From Anthonomus grandis grandis (lineage: Eukaryota; Arthropoda; Insecta; Coleoptera; Curculionidae), in contig NC_065564.1 of assembly GCF_022605725.1 (NCBI RefSeq), positions 4,690,698 through 4,754,697 of the forward strand: DNA of 64,000 nucleotides, in the 5' to 3' direction. The stretch's first letter is position 1, and each line of letters starts with the position of its first letter. The position numbers were made by a program, and so were the translations under genes. Shown one piece after another: positions 13,237 through 24,819 of this stretch. The notes under the pieces were generated by a model. That model saw only the letters and a program-made list of their open reading frames with translations. It was not told the origin of the DNA and ran no database searches.

Positions 13237-13258
13237 TATCTACTTTTGGCCACTACTG
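13237..13258 (-). repeat. Right terminal inverted repeat of the Tc1-like element
   Basis: On the minus strand it reads CAGTAGTGGCCAAAAGTA, directly after the TA at 13259-13260. It leads into codons for SGRPKK of the transposase. Confidence 0.9.
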
Positions 13259-13260
13259 TA

Positions 13261-13679
13261 TATAATCAAATGCCTGAAATTAAAAAAAAATAACTACCTC
13301 GCCTGACGTCTCTATTATCATCTTTAGGACACAACAATATACAATAACTTCACTATAATCGTCTTAATATGCTGCACACGTGTTTTGTCCTGAGGATCAT
13401 AACGAAATATTCTTGACTGATGATGACTCTTTCCACCTACAGGGTTCTCACATTATCGATAATTGTTTCAGTCCAGTTGGGAAATTTACCCTAATGTCCA
13501 CAATGATAAATGACACAATCAATTATTCATAATAAAGATAGTTATCGTTAAAGAACCACGTTTAATGTCCGAAAGACAATTCGTACGTTTGTCAATACGG
13601 ACCGAGTTTAAAAATACGCATTTAATTTGAAAAAAATTGGGTGCGACAGAGATAGAGAGGACAGAGATGTGTTGAAATA
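13261..13679. other. Unique intergenic sequence
   Basis: No repeat, RNA gene or convincing open frame was seen. Sequence complexity is normal. Confidence 0.5.
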
Positions 13680-15200
13680 ATGAGGGTTTTCGTGCTCAAA
13701 AATAAAAGCGAGAAAATTATGAATATTTGGCACCAGCTGGAAAATCGACATTTTCGAAAGTTTCACCTGGGTTTCGACACTTTTTGTGAGTTTATTTTAA
13801 GCAGTTCAAGTGACTGTTTTTTTGTGCCAGGTGATTTAGAGTCTTTTCCACAGGCAGTTGAAGTTTTCTCATATATTTCCATGTACGTTTCAAGTTGGGA
13901 TCACCTTTGATTACTGAAATATTCATTTAACTAAGAAGGAAGTAATGGTTTTAGGCATTTAATTTTTTTTCTTTGTAAGTTCCAGTTCGGGTATGGTTTT
14001 TCTTTTTTCTAGTGAACTGGAGTCGTTTTTCCAAGCAGTTGATGATTTTTTTAAAATGTTTTCCAGCCGTTTTTTTAATTTCTGTCGAGCAGCCTAGGCA
14101 ATTGAAGTATTTTTCCAGGCAATTGAAGTCTTTTTTTCTGAGTAGTTGAGGTAAGGTTTTCTCATTTTCCAGCTATTTTATTAGTTTCTTCAAGCGAGTT
14201 CGGGTTACTTTTACCCTTTTCCAGGTAATGTCCAGTCAGTTTATTTTTAATTTTTTTTCCAAGATACTTGAACTATTTTTCTCTATGTTTTCGAGTCATT
14301 TTCTTATTTTGTTCAAACAGTTTGAGCTATTGTTCCGTTCTTCCAGGCAATTGCAGTAATTTTTAATTTTTTCCAAGTCATTGGTGCATGTTTACACATT
14401 TTCCAGTCATTTTCGTTTTAAGCTGTTCAGGTTATTTCTGCTCTTTTTCCATGCAATTTCCAGTCAACTGGAGTAAATTTTTAATTTTTTTCAAGGCAGT
14501 TGAGGGTTGGTTTTTTTAAATTTTTCCAAGCAAATTCAGTAATTTTTCATTTTTTTCAAGTCATTGGTGCATGTTTACGCATTTTCCACTCATTTATTTC
14601 TGCTTTTTTTCCATGCCATTTTCCATCAATTGGAGTAAATTTTTAATTTTTTTCAAGGCAGTTGAGGGTTGGTTTATAATTTTTTTTCCAAGCAAATTCA
14701 GTAATTTTCCATATTTTTCAAGTCATTGGTGCATGTTTACGCATTTTCCACTCATTTATTTCTGCTTTTTTTCCATGCCATTTTCCATCAATTGGAGTAA
14801 ATTTTTAATTTTTTTCAAGGCAGTTGAGGGTTGGTTTATAATTTTTTTCCAAACAAATTCAGTAATTTTCCATTTTTTTCAAGTCATTGGTGCATGTTTA
14901 CACATTTTCCAGTCATTTATTTCTGGTTCTTTTTTATGCAATTTCCACCCAATTGGAGTAATTTTTAGTTTCTTTCAAAGCAGTTGAGGTTTGTTTTATC
15001 AGTTAGTCATTTTTAATTTTTTCTAAGTGACTGACGCATGTTTACACATTTTCCAGTCATTTTCTTTAATCTGTTCAGGTTATGTCTTCTTTTTTTTTAA
15101 GGCAATTTCTAGTCAACAGTTGTCATTGTTTTTAGTCTAGTTTAAGTTAATTTTAAGGTTGAGTTAAATTGAGGCATGTTTTTCAAATTTTTCCGCCATC
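13680..15200. repeat. TTCCAGG repeat field with a 165-bp tandem block
   Basis: Degenerate TTTTCCAGGCAATTGAAGT copies fill the stretch. From about 14556 to 14985 three nearly identical units of about 165 bp follow each other (starts near 14556, 14722 and 14885). Each has TCATTGGTGCATGTTTACGC, GTCATTTATTTCTGCTTTTT-like and CAAGGCAGTTGAGG blocks. The 138-residue open frame at 14571-14987 is the translation of these units (165 is divisible by three) and is not a credible protein. Confidence 0.8.
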
Positions 15201-18200
15201 TTTCCATGCAATTTTCTATTGATTGGTAAACATTGGATGGAAAAATTAATAAATTGCTCCAATTGCCTGAAAAATTATCATAAAATAACTCAACTGCCTG
15301 GAAGAAAAACAGTATTTTCCCAACTGCTTCCAAGCAACCCAAAAGAAAACAGTGGCGGATCTAAATGATTTTTTTAGTGGCAGGGAGGTTTACTCTATAC
15401 ATCATACATCATAGCAACAACAAGTTATCAACAATTCCTGAGGGATGCAAATTTCCCTCATTCCGCCCCCGAATAAAATGTTAAACTTGTAATATTAATT
15501 AGAGGAGGCACAACAGAGATTAAACGAAAAACTTTTAGAAAATTAAATTTCCAAAGTAAACAATTTCCAGACAATAACTGTTTAACCGGGACAAAGGAGC
15601 CCATTATAAAAATTAAACGAAATCCAAGAAACCAAATTAAAAATACAGGTCGCCAAAGACCACCCTTACTTCACTCCGCCGAACATCGTATTTCTTTTAT
15701 TAACCCGAGGGTGTTTCGTGTGGAATAATAAGGGCAAAATTAGGTCCTTTAATATTTTAAGAAGGACGGCGGCGGCCCCCCTTTTCTTTTTATAACGTCG
15801 AATTTAATTCCTTTGTCGGGGGTTATTGGGGGTGGCACACACACACACATATTGCCTCCGTATTATTGTGTCTCGTTGCTAAGTAAGCTTCGGAAAGTCC
15901 GAGAGATAGTTTTTCCTCCTCTAAAAATCCTCCTTTAAAATTTTTCCAGGCAAATTAAGTAATTTTTCATTTTTTCCAAGTAATTCATGATCGTTTACAC
16001 ATTTTCCAGTCAGTATATTTAAGCTGTTCAGATTATTTCTGCTCTTTTTCCATACATTTTCCAATCAAAATTGGAATTGATTTGAATTTTTTTTTAAGGC
16101 AGTTCAGGTTATTTTTTTTAATGTTTTGCAGTAATTTTTAATTTTTTTCAAGTAATTAATGCATGTTTCCGCATTTTCCAGTAATTTATTTCTTGTCCTT
16201 TTTTTATCCAATTTTCACCCAATTGGAGTAATTTTTAGTTTCTTTTAAGGCAGTTGAGGTTTGTTTTTTAAATGTTTTCCAGAAAAATGTATAGAAAATT
16301 TTTTCCAAGTGACTGCTTACCTGCTTTAAGCTATTCAGGTTATGTCTGCTTTTTTTTCTAGGCAATTTCCTATTAATTGGGGTAATTTTTCAATTTTCTA
16401 GCCTGGTAAATTTAAAAAATGGATGGAAAAATTAATAAATTACTGCAACTCCCTGGAAAAAATAGAAAATTACTCCAGTTGCTTTAATAAAGTACATCAA
16501 CTGCCTGGAAGAAAAACAGTATTTTCCCAACTGCTTCCAAGCAACCCAAAAGAAAACAGTGGCGGATCTAAATGATTTTTTTAGTGGCAGGGAGGTTTAC
16601 GCTATACATTATAAATCATAGCTTTATCAACAATTCCTGAGGGATGCAAATTTCCCTCATTCCGCCCCTGATGAAAATGTTAAACTTCTTCCAAGAAACG
16701 AAATTAAAAAATACAGGTCGCCAAAGACCACCCTTACTTCACTCCGCCGAACATCGTATTTCTTTTATTAACCCGAGGGTGTTTCGTGTGGAATAATAAG
16801 GACAAAATTAGGTCCTTTAATATTTTAAGAAGGGCGGCGGCGGCCCCCCTTTTCTTTTTATAACGTCGAATTTAATTCCTTTGTCGGGGGTTATTGGGGG
16901 TGGCACACACACACACATATTGCCTCCGTATTATTGTGTCTCGCTGCTAAGTAAGCTTCGGAAAGTCCGAGAGATAGTTTTTCCTCCTCCATTGTCGGAA
17001 AAATCTCGTTTTGTTGTTGTTGTTGTTAATAACGTAAATGGCTGGATCGAATTAGCTTCGCTACAGAAATCCAGGGGTTCCAAGTTCTTTTGTAGCTTAA
17101 GTAATTGTTGGGGCAAGAAAAAAGCGTATTTTCCAATTTTTTTGGGTTATTGGATGTGTTGGAGTTACTCTTGTGTGTCATTTATTGTCATGTTAAGGTC
17201 ATTTCTCATTTTCAACAAATTTTTTCCCTTGTTTTTTTTCAAGTAATTGATGCATGTTAACGCATTTTCCAGTAATTTATTTCTGCTCTTTTTCCATGCC
17301 ATTTCCAGTCAACTGGAGTAAATTTTTATTTTTTTTCAAGGTAGTTGAGGGTTGTTTTTTAAAATTTTTCCAGGCAAATTAAGTAATTTTTCATTTTTTC
17401 CAAGTAATTCATGATCGTTTACACATTTTCCAGTCAGTATATTTAAGCTGTTCAGATTATTTCTGCTCTTTTTCCATACATTTTCCAATCAAAATTGGAA
17501 TTGATTTGAATTTTTTTTTAAGGCAGTTCAGGTTATTTTTTTTAATGTTTTGCAGTAATTTTTAATTTTTTTCAAGTAATTAATGCATGTTTACGCATTT
17601 TCCAGTAATTTATTTCTTGTCCTTTTTTTATCCAATTTTCACCCAATTGGAGTAATTTTTAGTTTCTTTTAAGGCAGTTGAGGTTTGTTTTTTAAATGTT
17701 TTCCAGAAAAATGTATAGAAAATTTTTTCCAAGTGACTGCTTACCTGCTTTAAGCTATTCAGGTTATGTCTGCTTTTTTTTCTAGGCAATTTCCTATTAA
17801 TTGGGGTAATTTTTCAATTTTCTAGCCTGGTAAATTTAAAAAATGGATGGAAAAATTAATAAATTACTGCAACTCCCTGGAAAAAATAGAAAATTACTCC
17901 AGTTGCTTTAATAAAGTACATCAACTGCCTGGAAGAAAAACAGTATTTTCCCAACTGCTTCCAAGCAACCCAAAAGAAAACAGTGGCGGATCTAAATGAT
18001 TTTTTTAGTGGCAGGGAGGTTTACTCTATACATTATAAATCATAGCTTTATCAACAATTCCTGAGGGATGCAAATTTCCCTCATTCCGCCCCTGATGAAA
18101 ATGTTAAACTTCTTCCAAGAAACGAAATTAAAAAATACAGGTCGCCAAAGACCACCCTTACTTCACTCCGCCGAACATCGTATTTCTTTTATTAACCCGA

Positions 18201-18640
18201 GGGTGTTTCGTGTGGAATAATAAGGACAAAATTAGGTCCTTTAATATTTTAAGAAGGGCGGCGGCGGCCTCCCTTTTTTTTTTAACGTCGATTTTAATTC
18301 CTTTGTCGGGGGGTTATTAGAAATGGCACACACTCACATATTGCCCCCGTATTATTGTGTCTCGCTGCTAAGTAAGCTTCGGAAAGTCCGAGAGATAGTT
18401 TTTCCTCCTCCATTGTCGGAAAAATCTCGTTTTGTTGTTGTTGTTGTTAATAACGTAAATGGCTGGATCGAATTAGCTTCGCTACAGAAATCCAGGGGTT
18501 CCAAGTTCTTTTGTAGCTTAAGTAATTGTTGGGGCAAGAAAAAAGCGTATTTTCCAATTTTCTTTGGGTTATTGGATGCGTTGGAGTTACTCTTGTGTGT
18601 CATTTATTGTCATGTTAACGTCATTTCTCATTTTCTATTC
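15200..18640. repeat. Segmental triplication, unit about 1,424 bp
   Basis: Three copies start their shared unique core with CAGTGGCGGATCTAAATGA at about 15351, 16558 and 17982. The last two are 1,424 bp apart. The core includes TGAGGGATGCAAATTTCCCT, a CACTCCGCCGAACATCG block, a (CA)n tract, a GGCGGCGGCGG tract and, in copies two and three, (GTT)n. Copy one jumps from TTTTTCCTCCTC (about 15920) to the TTCCAGG repeat and lacks about 380 bp. The core is joined to TTCCAGG repeats that are included in the duplication. Near-identical open frames at 16881-17246 and 18323-18973 reflect the duplication, and I recognise no protein in them. Confidence 0.9.
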
Positions 18641-20960
18641 CAGGCAGTAGTGGAAGTGATTTTTCAGTTATTCCGGGCACTTGAACAAATTTTTTTCCTT
18701 TTTTTTAGGAAATTTGTCATTTCTAATTTTTTGTGGTGGTGTGATGTGGTTTTCAACATAATTGGACTAATTTTTTTTTGTTTTCCAATAAAAATTAGAA
18801 TAATTTTGAATTTTTTTTTAAAGGGAGTTGAGGTTTGGTTTTTTAATGTTTTGCAGGCAAATGCAGTAATTTGTAATTTTTTTCAGGTAATTGATACATG
18901 TTTACGCATTTTCCAGTCATTTATTTCTGCTCTTTTTCCAGGCCATTTCCAGTCAACTGGAGAAAATTTTTAATTTTTTTTCAAGGCAGTTAAGGGTTTT
19001 TTTTTTAAATTTTTGCAGGCAAATTGAGGAATTTTGTATTTTTTCCAAGTGATTCATGCTCGTTTATACATTTTCCAGTTTATTTAAGCTGTTCAGATTA
19101 TTTCTGCTCTCTATCCATATATTTTCTAGTCAAAATTGGAATAATTTTGAATTTTTTTTAAGGCAGTTGAGGGTTGTTTTTTAAAATTTTTCCAGGCAAA
19201 TTGAGCAATTTTTAATTTTTTTCAAGTAATTGATGCATTTTACGCATTTTCCAGTAATTTATTTCTGCTCTTTTCCCATACCATTTCCAGTCAACTGGAG
19301 TAAATTTTTAATTTTTTTCAAGGCAGTTAAGGGTTGTTTTTTTAAATTTTTAGTAATTTTTCATGTTTTCCAAGTAATTGATTCACGCTTACACATTTTC
19401 CAGTCAGTTTATTTAGGTTGTTCAGATTATTTCTGCTCTTTTTTCATACAATTTCCATTAAAAATTGGAATAATTTTTTTTATTTGATTTTTTTTAGTTT
19501 TGTAAGCAGCTAAAATAATTTCACATTATTTTCCAGGCAATTGGTTTAATTCTTTAATTTGTTTCGAAAGCAGTGCTTATTTTTCCCAGGCACTTAAAGT
19601 CTTTGACATTGCAGTCATTACTCAAATCAAAAATTATGAATTTTTAAACTTTTAAAATTCAGACACTAAATAAGCAGAGAAAGGGAGAAGACCATAGCTT
19701 TTTCTGTACTTATAGAAACCCAATTACTATCCAACAATTTTTTTTATCCATAGTACTGGATCAGCTCTCAATTTAACATTTTCATCCAACTATTTTCACT
19801 TTAAATAAATCCAGTATCGTCGTCAAAGCAGAATACAACATCTGCATCTAGTAATTAAATCTTAATGTAATTTTTTTGAATTTTGGCAAAAAATTACCAT
19901 TAATTTTTTGTTTTTAACAAAATTTGGACAATGGTTTTTTTTTAGGTGACTATGGTTTTTTCAGAGGGTTGGAATAAGTTTCTGTTATTTTCCAGACAGT
20001 TGTCGTTAACTTGTAGTTTTTTCCAAGCCTATGGAGTCTTTTATATATTTTTTCAAGCAGTTCAAATAACTTAATATGGTTTTCCAGGCTGTAGCAGTTT
20101 TTTTTAATCATTTTCCAGGCAAAAAGTGTAGTCATTTGTTGTACGTTGTGAGATCGTGACCGTGTGTTTTATTTGTTTTCGTGAATTTTATTCGTTGGTC
20201 TTTTCGAGAGGAATAGATAAGATTTTCGTATTTTCCAGGTAGTTGGAGTCATTTCTTAGCATATTTCAGGCAGTGAACATAGTTCCTTATGTTTTTTCCA
20301 GACAGCCAGTTGGAAATAATTATTTATTGTTTTCCAGACAGTTGTCCTTATTTCTTAATTTTCCCAAGCATTTGGAACCATTTATATTATCCCTTTAATT
20401 GAAGCAGCTTCCTATTTATTTGTAGAAGTTCAGGTCATATTTCATTTATTCCAAGGAGTTTGGGTCATTTATTATGTCTTTCAGGCAATTGGGTTCATTT
20501 TTTATTTCTTCAAGTAATTTCTTTGACTCCAACTGCTTGGAAAAGTAAGGAATAACTTCAATTCCGAAGTAGTTGTAGCTGGTTTTTAGTTTTTTCAAGC
20601 AATTATAATTTTTTTTTTATATTTCTTACGAGAACTAGGGCCCACTTAATTGCATGCAAGTAATTGTCAAAATATGTCTTCCAGGGAGTTGAAGTCATTT
20701 TTTATTTCTTCCAGGCAGTCGGTTAAAGTCATTTCTTCGACTCCAACTGCTTGGAAAAATAAGAAATAACTTCAACTCCCTGGAAAAAATAAGAAATTAC
20801 TCCCAATGCATGAAAAAAAAATCAAATGAACCCTAGTGCCTGTCAGAAATTAAAAAAAAAATGTTCAATTGCCTCCTAACTGAAAGAAACAGAAAATGAT
20901 CCAAACTGCCTGAAACTGCTTTTTCCTGTGAAACTATAAGAAGGACTTCAACGTCCTGGA
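18640..20960. repeat. TTCCAGG repeat field
   Basis: Degenerate TTTTCCAGGCAGTTGAAGT copies continue, some in reverse orientation (AACTGCTTGGAAAA near 20525 and 20745). A short interval at about 19600-19920 is free of the motif and shows nothing recognisable. No gene is supported. Confidence 0.75.
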
Positions 20961-21420
20961 AGAAATGACTGTACTAATCAGTAATTCTGGAGCCCAATTT
21001 TTCTATAAAAATCACCCTTTAAGATGAGCCCAAATAGATCGCTGACGTGCAGTACATCGCGCTTTGATCTTGTCTGGAACAGATTGATATCCCGTGGGAG
21101 GAAAGTTAAAACTGGATTTTTCCCCGAAAACACCGTTAGAGTGTAGCCTCCGATGAAAATCGAAATATCTGGTGAAAAATGGGGCGGCGGCCCACTATTC
21201 GCCGCCATCCCGAAAGACGTGGCTAATTTATCTCTTCAATTGCAGTCCGGGTTTTTGTTTGTTTCGCGGTGCTGCTGTGCCGGTGGCGAACATCGGAAAA
21301 AACTTATTGGGCCATTAATTGTTTACGTTTTTCTTTTTGTTGCCATTTTCCAGAGAAGAGTTTTTGCATTGTTTCATCCAGAGCCATTGACGGACAACCC
21401 CTCTTCAGTCCTCCTTTAAA
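20961..21420. other. Unique sequence with overlapping short open frames
   Basis: G+C is higher than in the flanks. A 76-residue frame (20978-21208, minus) and an 88-residue frame (21153-21419, plus) overlap here. Neither has a domain that I recognise. It may be an old exon or a regulatory element. Confidence 0.3.
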
Positions 21421-21860
21421 TATTTTCAGGCAGACTTAAAGGAAACCCATTAGTTCCAAGCAGTCAATGTCGTTTCTTAGTTCTCACAAGCAATAGCTTT
21501 GTATTCCAGACAGTTGAAATAATTTCCTATTTTCTTCCAGAGAGTTGGAGCCAGTTCTTATTTCTTCCAGTCAGTTGAAGTTTTGAGAACAATCTTCCCT
21601 GCTGCCTTTAAGTAAACCCATTAGATCGAGACAATTGAAGCAATTTTTGTCCAGGCAGTCAGTAATTTTTCAAGTCTTACAGGCACTTGAAGTCATTTCC
21701 TATTTATTACAGGCAGTTGAAGTCTGCTGTGAACAGGAATCCTGTCTTTCTGTCCAGCAGAATGATGAAATGACTTCAACTGCTTAGCCAAACTAAGATG
21801 TGACTTTCATTGCTTGGAAAAAAATAAAAAATCACTGGAAAAACCTGTCTTAGAATTTCA
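21421..21860. repeat. TTCCAGG repeat field, short block
   Basis: Several copies such as TTACAGGCAGTTGAAGTC and TATTCCAGACAGTTGAA are followed by inverse copies (GACTTCAACTGCTTAG near 21772). The local inversion could form a weak hairpin. Confidence 0.7.
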
Positions 21861-22480
21861 TCAATAATAGAAATATCTCAACTATTGGACATAGTGCTTT
21901 AAGAAGTCACGACACAAAAAGCCTAAATATCTCTTTTATTAGTTGATTTTCAGTCATAAGCTACATGAATGAAGTTGAACAGTAGTTAATTGTCTACCAA
22001 TACAATTTTTATTTTTATTGCATTAATAGTTTCTACCTGTTTAAGACTTGCTTCACGTCAGCTCATCTTACTGCATCAATAAAAAAGTCAAAAGTATCAG
22101 ATCTGCTTTCACCGTTGCCAAGTTTCCAAAAAAAACCTTCAAATTGCCCGAATTTTCCACTCTCATATTCATCGATAACTTCTTAAATAATAATTGAAAC
22201 TTCTTTAATACTAAAACCAATCGATTTTTTAATGAATTCATCAGTAAACAACTTGGAGGTCTTTAATTGAAAACTTTGTACGTCGCGACGTTTTCCACTT
22301 GTTTTCGTCAAAGGGAAAGGGACGAGGCGAGGGATAGAGGGGGGCGTCTTAATGGCATCCGCTTTGATGTTCTACGTCTGTCGCTTTTTTAAATATCAAT
22401 TTATAAGTGATCGATCGGATAAAGAGTTTTTCGAGGAAAGTTTTAAACGTTTTCATAAATAATTCTTTATGAGTTTTTTT
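21861..22480. other. Unique intergenic sequence
   Basis: No repeat period, RNA gene or recognisable open frame was found. Confidence 0.5.
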
Positions 22481-22489
22481 ATTTGGGAT

Positions 22490-23090
22490 TTGTCCAGCTG
22501 GTTGTCTACAAACAGGCGCGCGTTCAAGGCCATCTGGGTAGGCAACTCACTATACAACTTCTTAGGAAGACCTGCATCATCATCTACTTTAAAAGGTTCG
22601 AGTCTTTTGTCATAAAAGAGTTGTTCAATGTATGTTTTCCAGGTGTCGTTGATTTGTTGTAGGTATTCCCTCGTTGTTGGGTAGGGTGGTCTTATGTTTA
22701 ATTGTTGTGGTCCCAGTTAACTCTTTAATCTTTTAGTGTACTTACCTTTCCTACAGTGTTTCTTTTTTTATTGCTGTTTTATCAACTGCAGAATATCATC
22801 GGTCATCCAGGGTCTCTTTGTCATTTTATCATGTTGTAACAAGTCATCTCTAATGTTCTCAATTGTCCTTCTTGGTTTTTTGGAATTTACTTGTTGGTTT
22901 ATTGATGGTTCTTTTATTTTCCACAGATATGTTACTCTTCTTCAGTATCTTCTTTTTCTTGATTACACCAACTAGGAAAATGTGATCTGTGTGTATGCCA
23001 GCTTCTGGATAGGCTTTTACTGACTTACGGCTATTTTTTTTATTTGAACAGTGTCCATTTTCAAGCGAGGTTATCTAGCTGGTTGCCTAT
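22490..23090 (-). mobile_element. Degenerate LINE fragment: end of endonuclease and linker to reverse transcriptase
   Basis: Read on the minus strand in shifting frames, the fragment first gives SVKAYPEAGIHTDHIFLV, like the SDH-type C-terminal motif of the APE-like endonuclease of non-LTR retrotransposons. It next gives MTKRPWMTDDILQLIK, like the conserved PWxTDEI segment after that domain. About 100 codons later comes TREYLQQINDTWKTYIEQLF, like the W(K)xYxExLF segment before the reverse transcriptase. Stops and frame changes are frequent. No reverse transcriptase catalytic motif is present. I infer an old truncated element of a jockey-, RTE- or CR1-like type, and the clade cannot be fixed. 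Confidence 0.75.
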
Positions 23091-23400
23091 AGTCCAAGGA
23101 CTCAAGTGGATTTTAGGCAACTATCTGTACAGCCTTCTTGAATACCACTACATAAAAAGTCTGACATTTTCAAAAATTCTGGTCCAAATACATTGACTAG
23201 CGTATGAGTGTATATATCAACTCCTCGATAGGCCGTTACTGACTTACAGCTATTTGTTATTTGAACCATGACCAATTTATTAATTTTCAAGAGGGCTTGT
23301 CTGGCTGGTTGCCTATAAGCTGAAAATTCAAGGCCATGGATCTTAGGCAACTGTCTATACAGCTTTCGATCATCAGAAGCTTTTAAACTGTTTTTTTTGC
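23091..23400 (-). mobile_element. Second, partly duplicated LINE fragment
   Basis: The minus strand gives NSCKSVTAYRGVDIYTHTLV, a second version of the endonuclease C-terminal motif seen in the neighbouring fragment. The blocks CTGGTTGCCTATA and TAGGCAACTGTCTATACAG repeat segments at about 22497-22560 and 23076-23130. Between them, at about 23138-23185, lies a piece resembling the 186-bp satellite to the right (ACCACTACATAAAAAGTCTG). The 82-residue open frame at 23102-23350 crosses both parts and is a chimera of repeats. Confidence 0.65.
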
Positions 23401-24819
23401 ATAATTATCCCATCAGTCTCGACTCAATAATAACAGATGAAAAAAATTTAAAAATTCCTCGTCTAAGAAAAAATGTTTTTTAATCTGGCCAGGGACACAT
23501 AAAAACGGGGGCGAACTTTAATTTTGAACTTGTCTCAAAGTGGGTGGGTGGCTAAGGGGGGAGAGGAGGCAGGATTAGTGTCAGCAGAGTTATGCCCGGT
23601 CATAACTAGCGAGAGAGATACACCGCAGCCGAGGTTTGCTTTTTATTAAAAAGTTTTTGATTAAAAATATCGTTGATGTGCCTCGACCGGTGTGCATTTT
23701 TTCCGCAGGCAATTTATTCACTATCCTAGAGGTCAGGAATTCCTGAAAAAAAACTCTCCCTTCCGTACTTTTCTCTGTTTTACATAAGGAAAACCCCAGC
23801 TAACAGCAACTCAGCACATCCGCGTCTCTCTTGTTCAACATTCCGCAAAAGAAAAATTTATCATGTTAAATTAATTTTTCGCCTCCGCTGTAAATCATCC
23901 CCATTTTTTCCCTCTCACGTGATAATATGCCCCCGTCGTCGAGTATTTTCCGTGTCCACATTCCTGCGGTTCCTAAGGAATTTCATCATCCAGATTTGTG
24001 TTTTACACCCTCTCCACCTTGGGAGACATTTATCAATTTTTAATGTAAAAATAAAATGGGCCGATTTGATTTACGTAATGTATATGCCATTTTGCAAATT
24101 AGTACTGGCGGCTCTAATTAATATTTCGCCATCGAAATGATCATTCCTATTTGCTTTGCCTTTAATTTCGGACAATAAATAAAGATATTTAATTAAAAGC
24201 GTGTGTCGGGCATGAAATGCAATCAAGATAATTTCGATTTATTAATCATTGTTCTTTGGGATTGATTGATTCGGAGGGCATTTCGGATGTACGTGCTATA
24301 AACAGCCGGGGGGGAGGGGACATTCAAAACGTTCGTTTGACTAAACGAAACACCGGGTTAAAACAAAGATCAGAGGGGGGGTGGAGGAGGGCTCGAGGTA
24401 CTTGGGGAAAGTTAATTGTACAGCCCCAGGACGAGTTGATGGTGGTGGTAAAGTTTGTTTCGGTTTTAGTCGAACAAAGTGACGCGTTTGATACATTATT
24501 CGAGACTTCGGGCTTAATTCGGATTTATCACTCTCGCTGAGCACGTACAAAAGACGGGGGCTTTCGAACAGTAGTTTCCGGACATTTCTTGGAACGTCCT
24601 ACAAACACGCCGTTGTCTTATGAATTTAGTATGAGTCCTTGGTAATTACTTAAGGTCTGATGAGCTAATGGAATTACTGTTACAAATATAATGACGATAA
24701 TATAATCTATGAAGTGCGTTTTTGCCCCTGGGTCCATCCTTAGAAAGTTTAGTAATTTTTAACTGGAAAAAGGATACTTCTCTGATTATTATACTTCTTG
24801 GTTCATTAGAATGCCTTCA
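23401..24819. other. Unique intergenic sequence, no recognisable gene
   Basis: Complexity is normal and G+C is moderate in places. A 94-residue open frame (24256-24540, plus) rich in Gly, Arg and Val and an overlapping 69-residue minus frame were examined. Neither has a motif that I recognise, and no flanking splice sites stand out. I list the stretch as unassigned. Confidence 0.4.

Larger units (their letters stand above)
12178..13258 (-). mobile_element. Tc1-like DD34E transposon remnant (1,081 bp)
   Basis: The element is bounded by inverted repeats starting CAGTARTGGCCAAAAGTA, each next to a TA dinucleotide (12176-12177 and 13259-13260), as in the Tc1/mariner superfamily. It carries a broken transposase gene on the minus strand. 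On its transposase 5' side (high coordinates) the terminal repeat runs almost directly into the codons for the GRP motif of the DNA-binding domain. The usual 5' untranslated region and the first helix-turn-helix are therefore missing. The other end keeps a subterminal direct repeat about 180 bp inside the terminus. The copy cannot be autonomous but keeps both termini. Confidence 0.92.

Noticed and set aside
13410..13440. Hammerhead-like CTGATGATGAC
   Set aside because: The second core strand and the cleavage triplet are missing.
16881..18973. Two similar proteins of 121 and 216 residues on the plus strand
   Set aside because: The similarity follows from the 1.42-kb duplication. The longer one continues through TTCCAGG repeats and neither has a recognisable domain.
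22580..22620. tRNA B-box-like GGTTCGAGTC
   Set aside because: No A box, acceptor stem or cloverleaf can be formed around it, and it lies within LINE-derived sequence.
24656..24685. Another hammerhead core (CTGATGAGC)
   Set aside because: No GAAA at the right distance and no stems I to III could be found.
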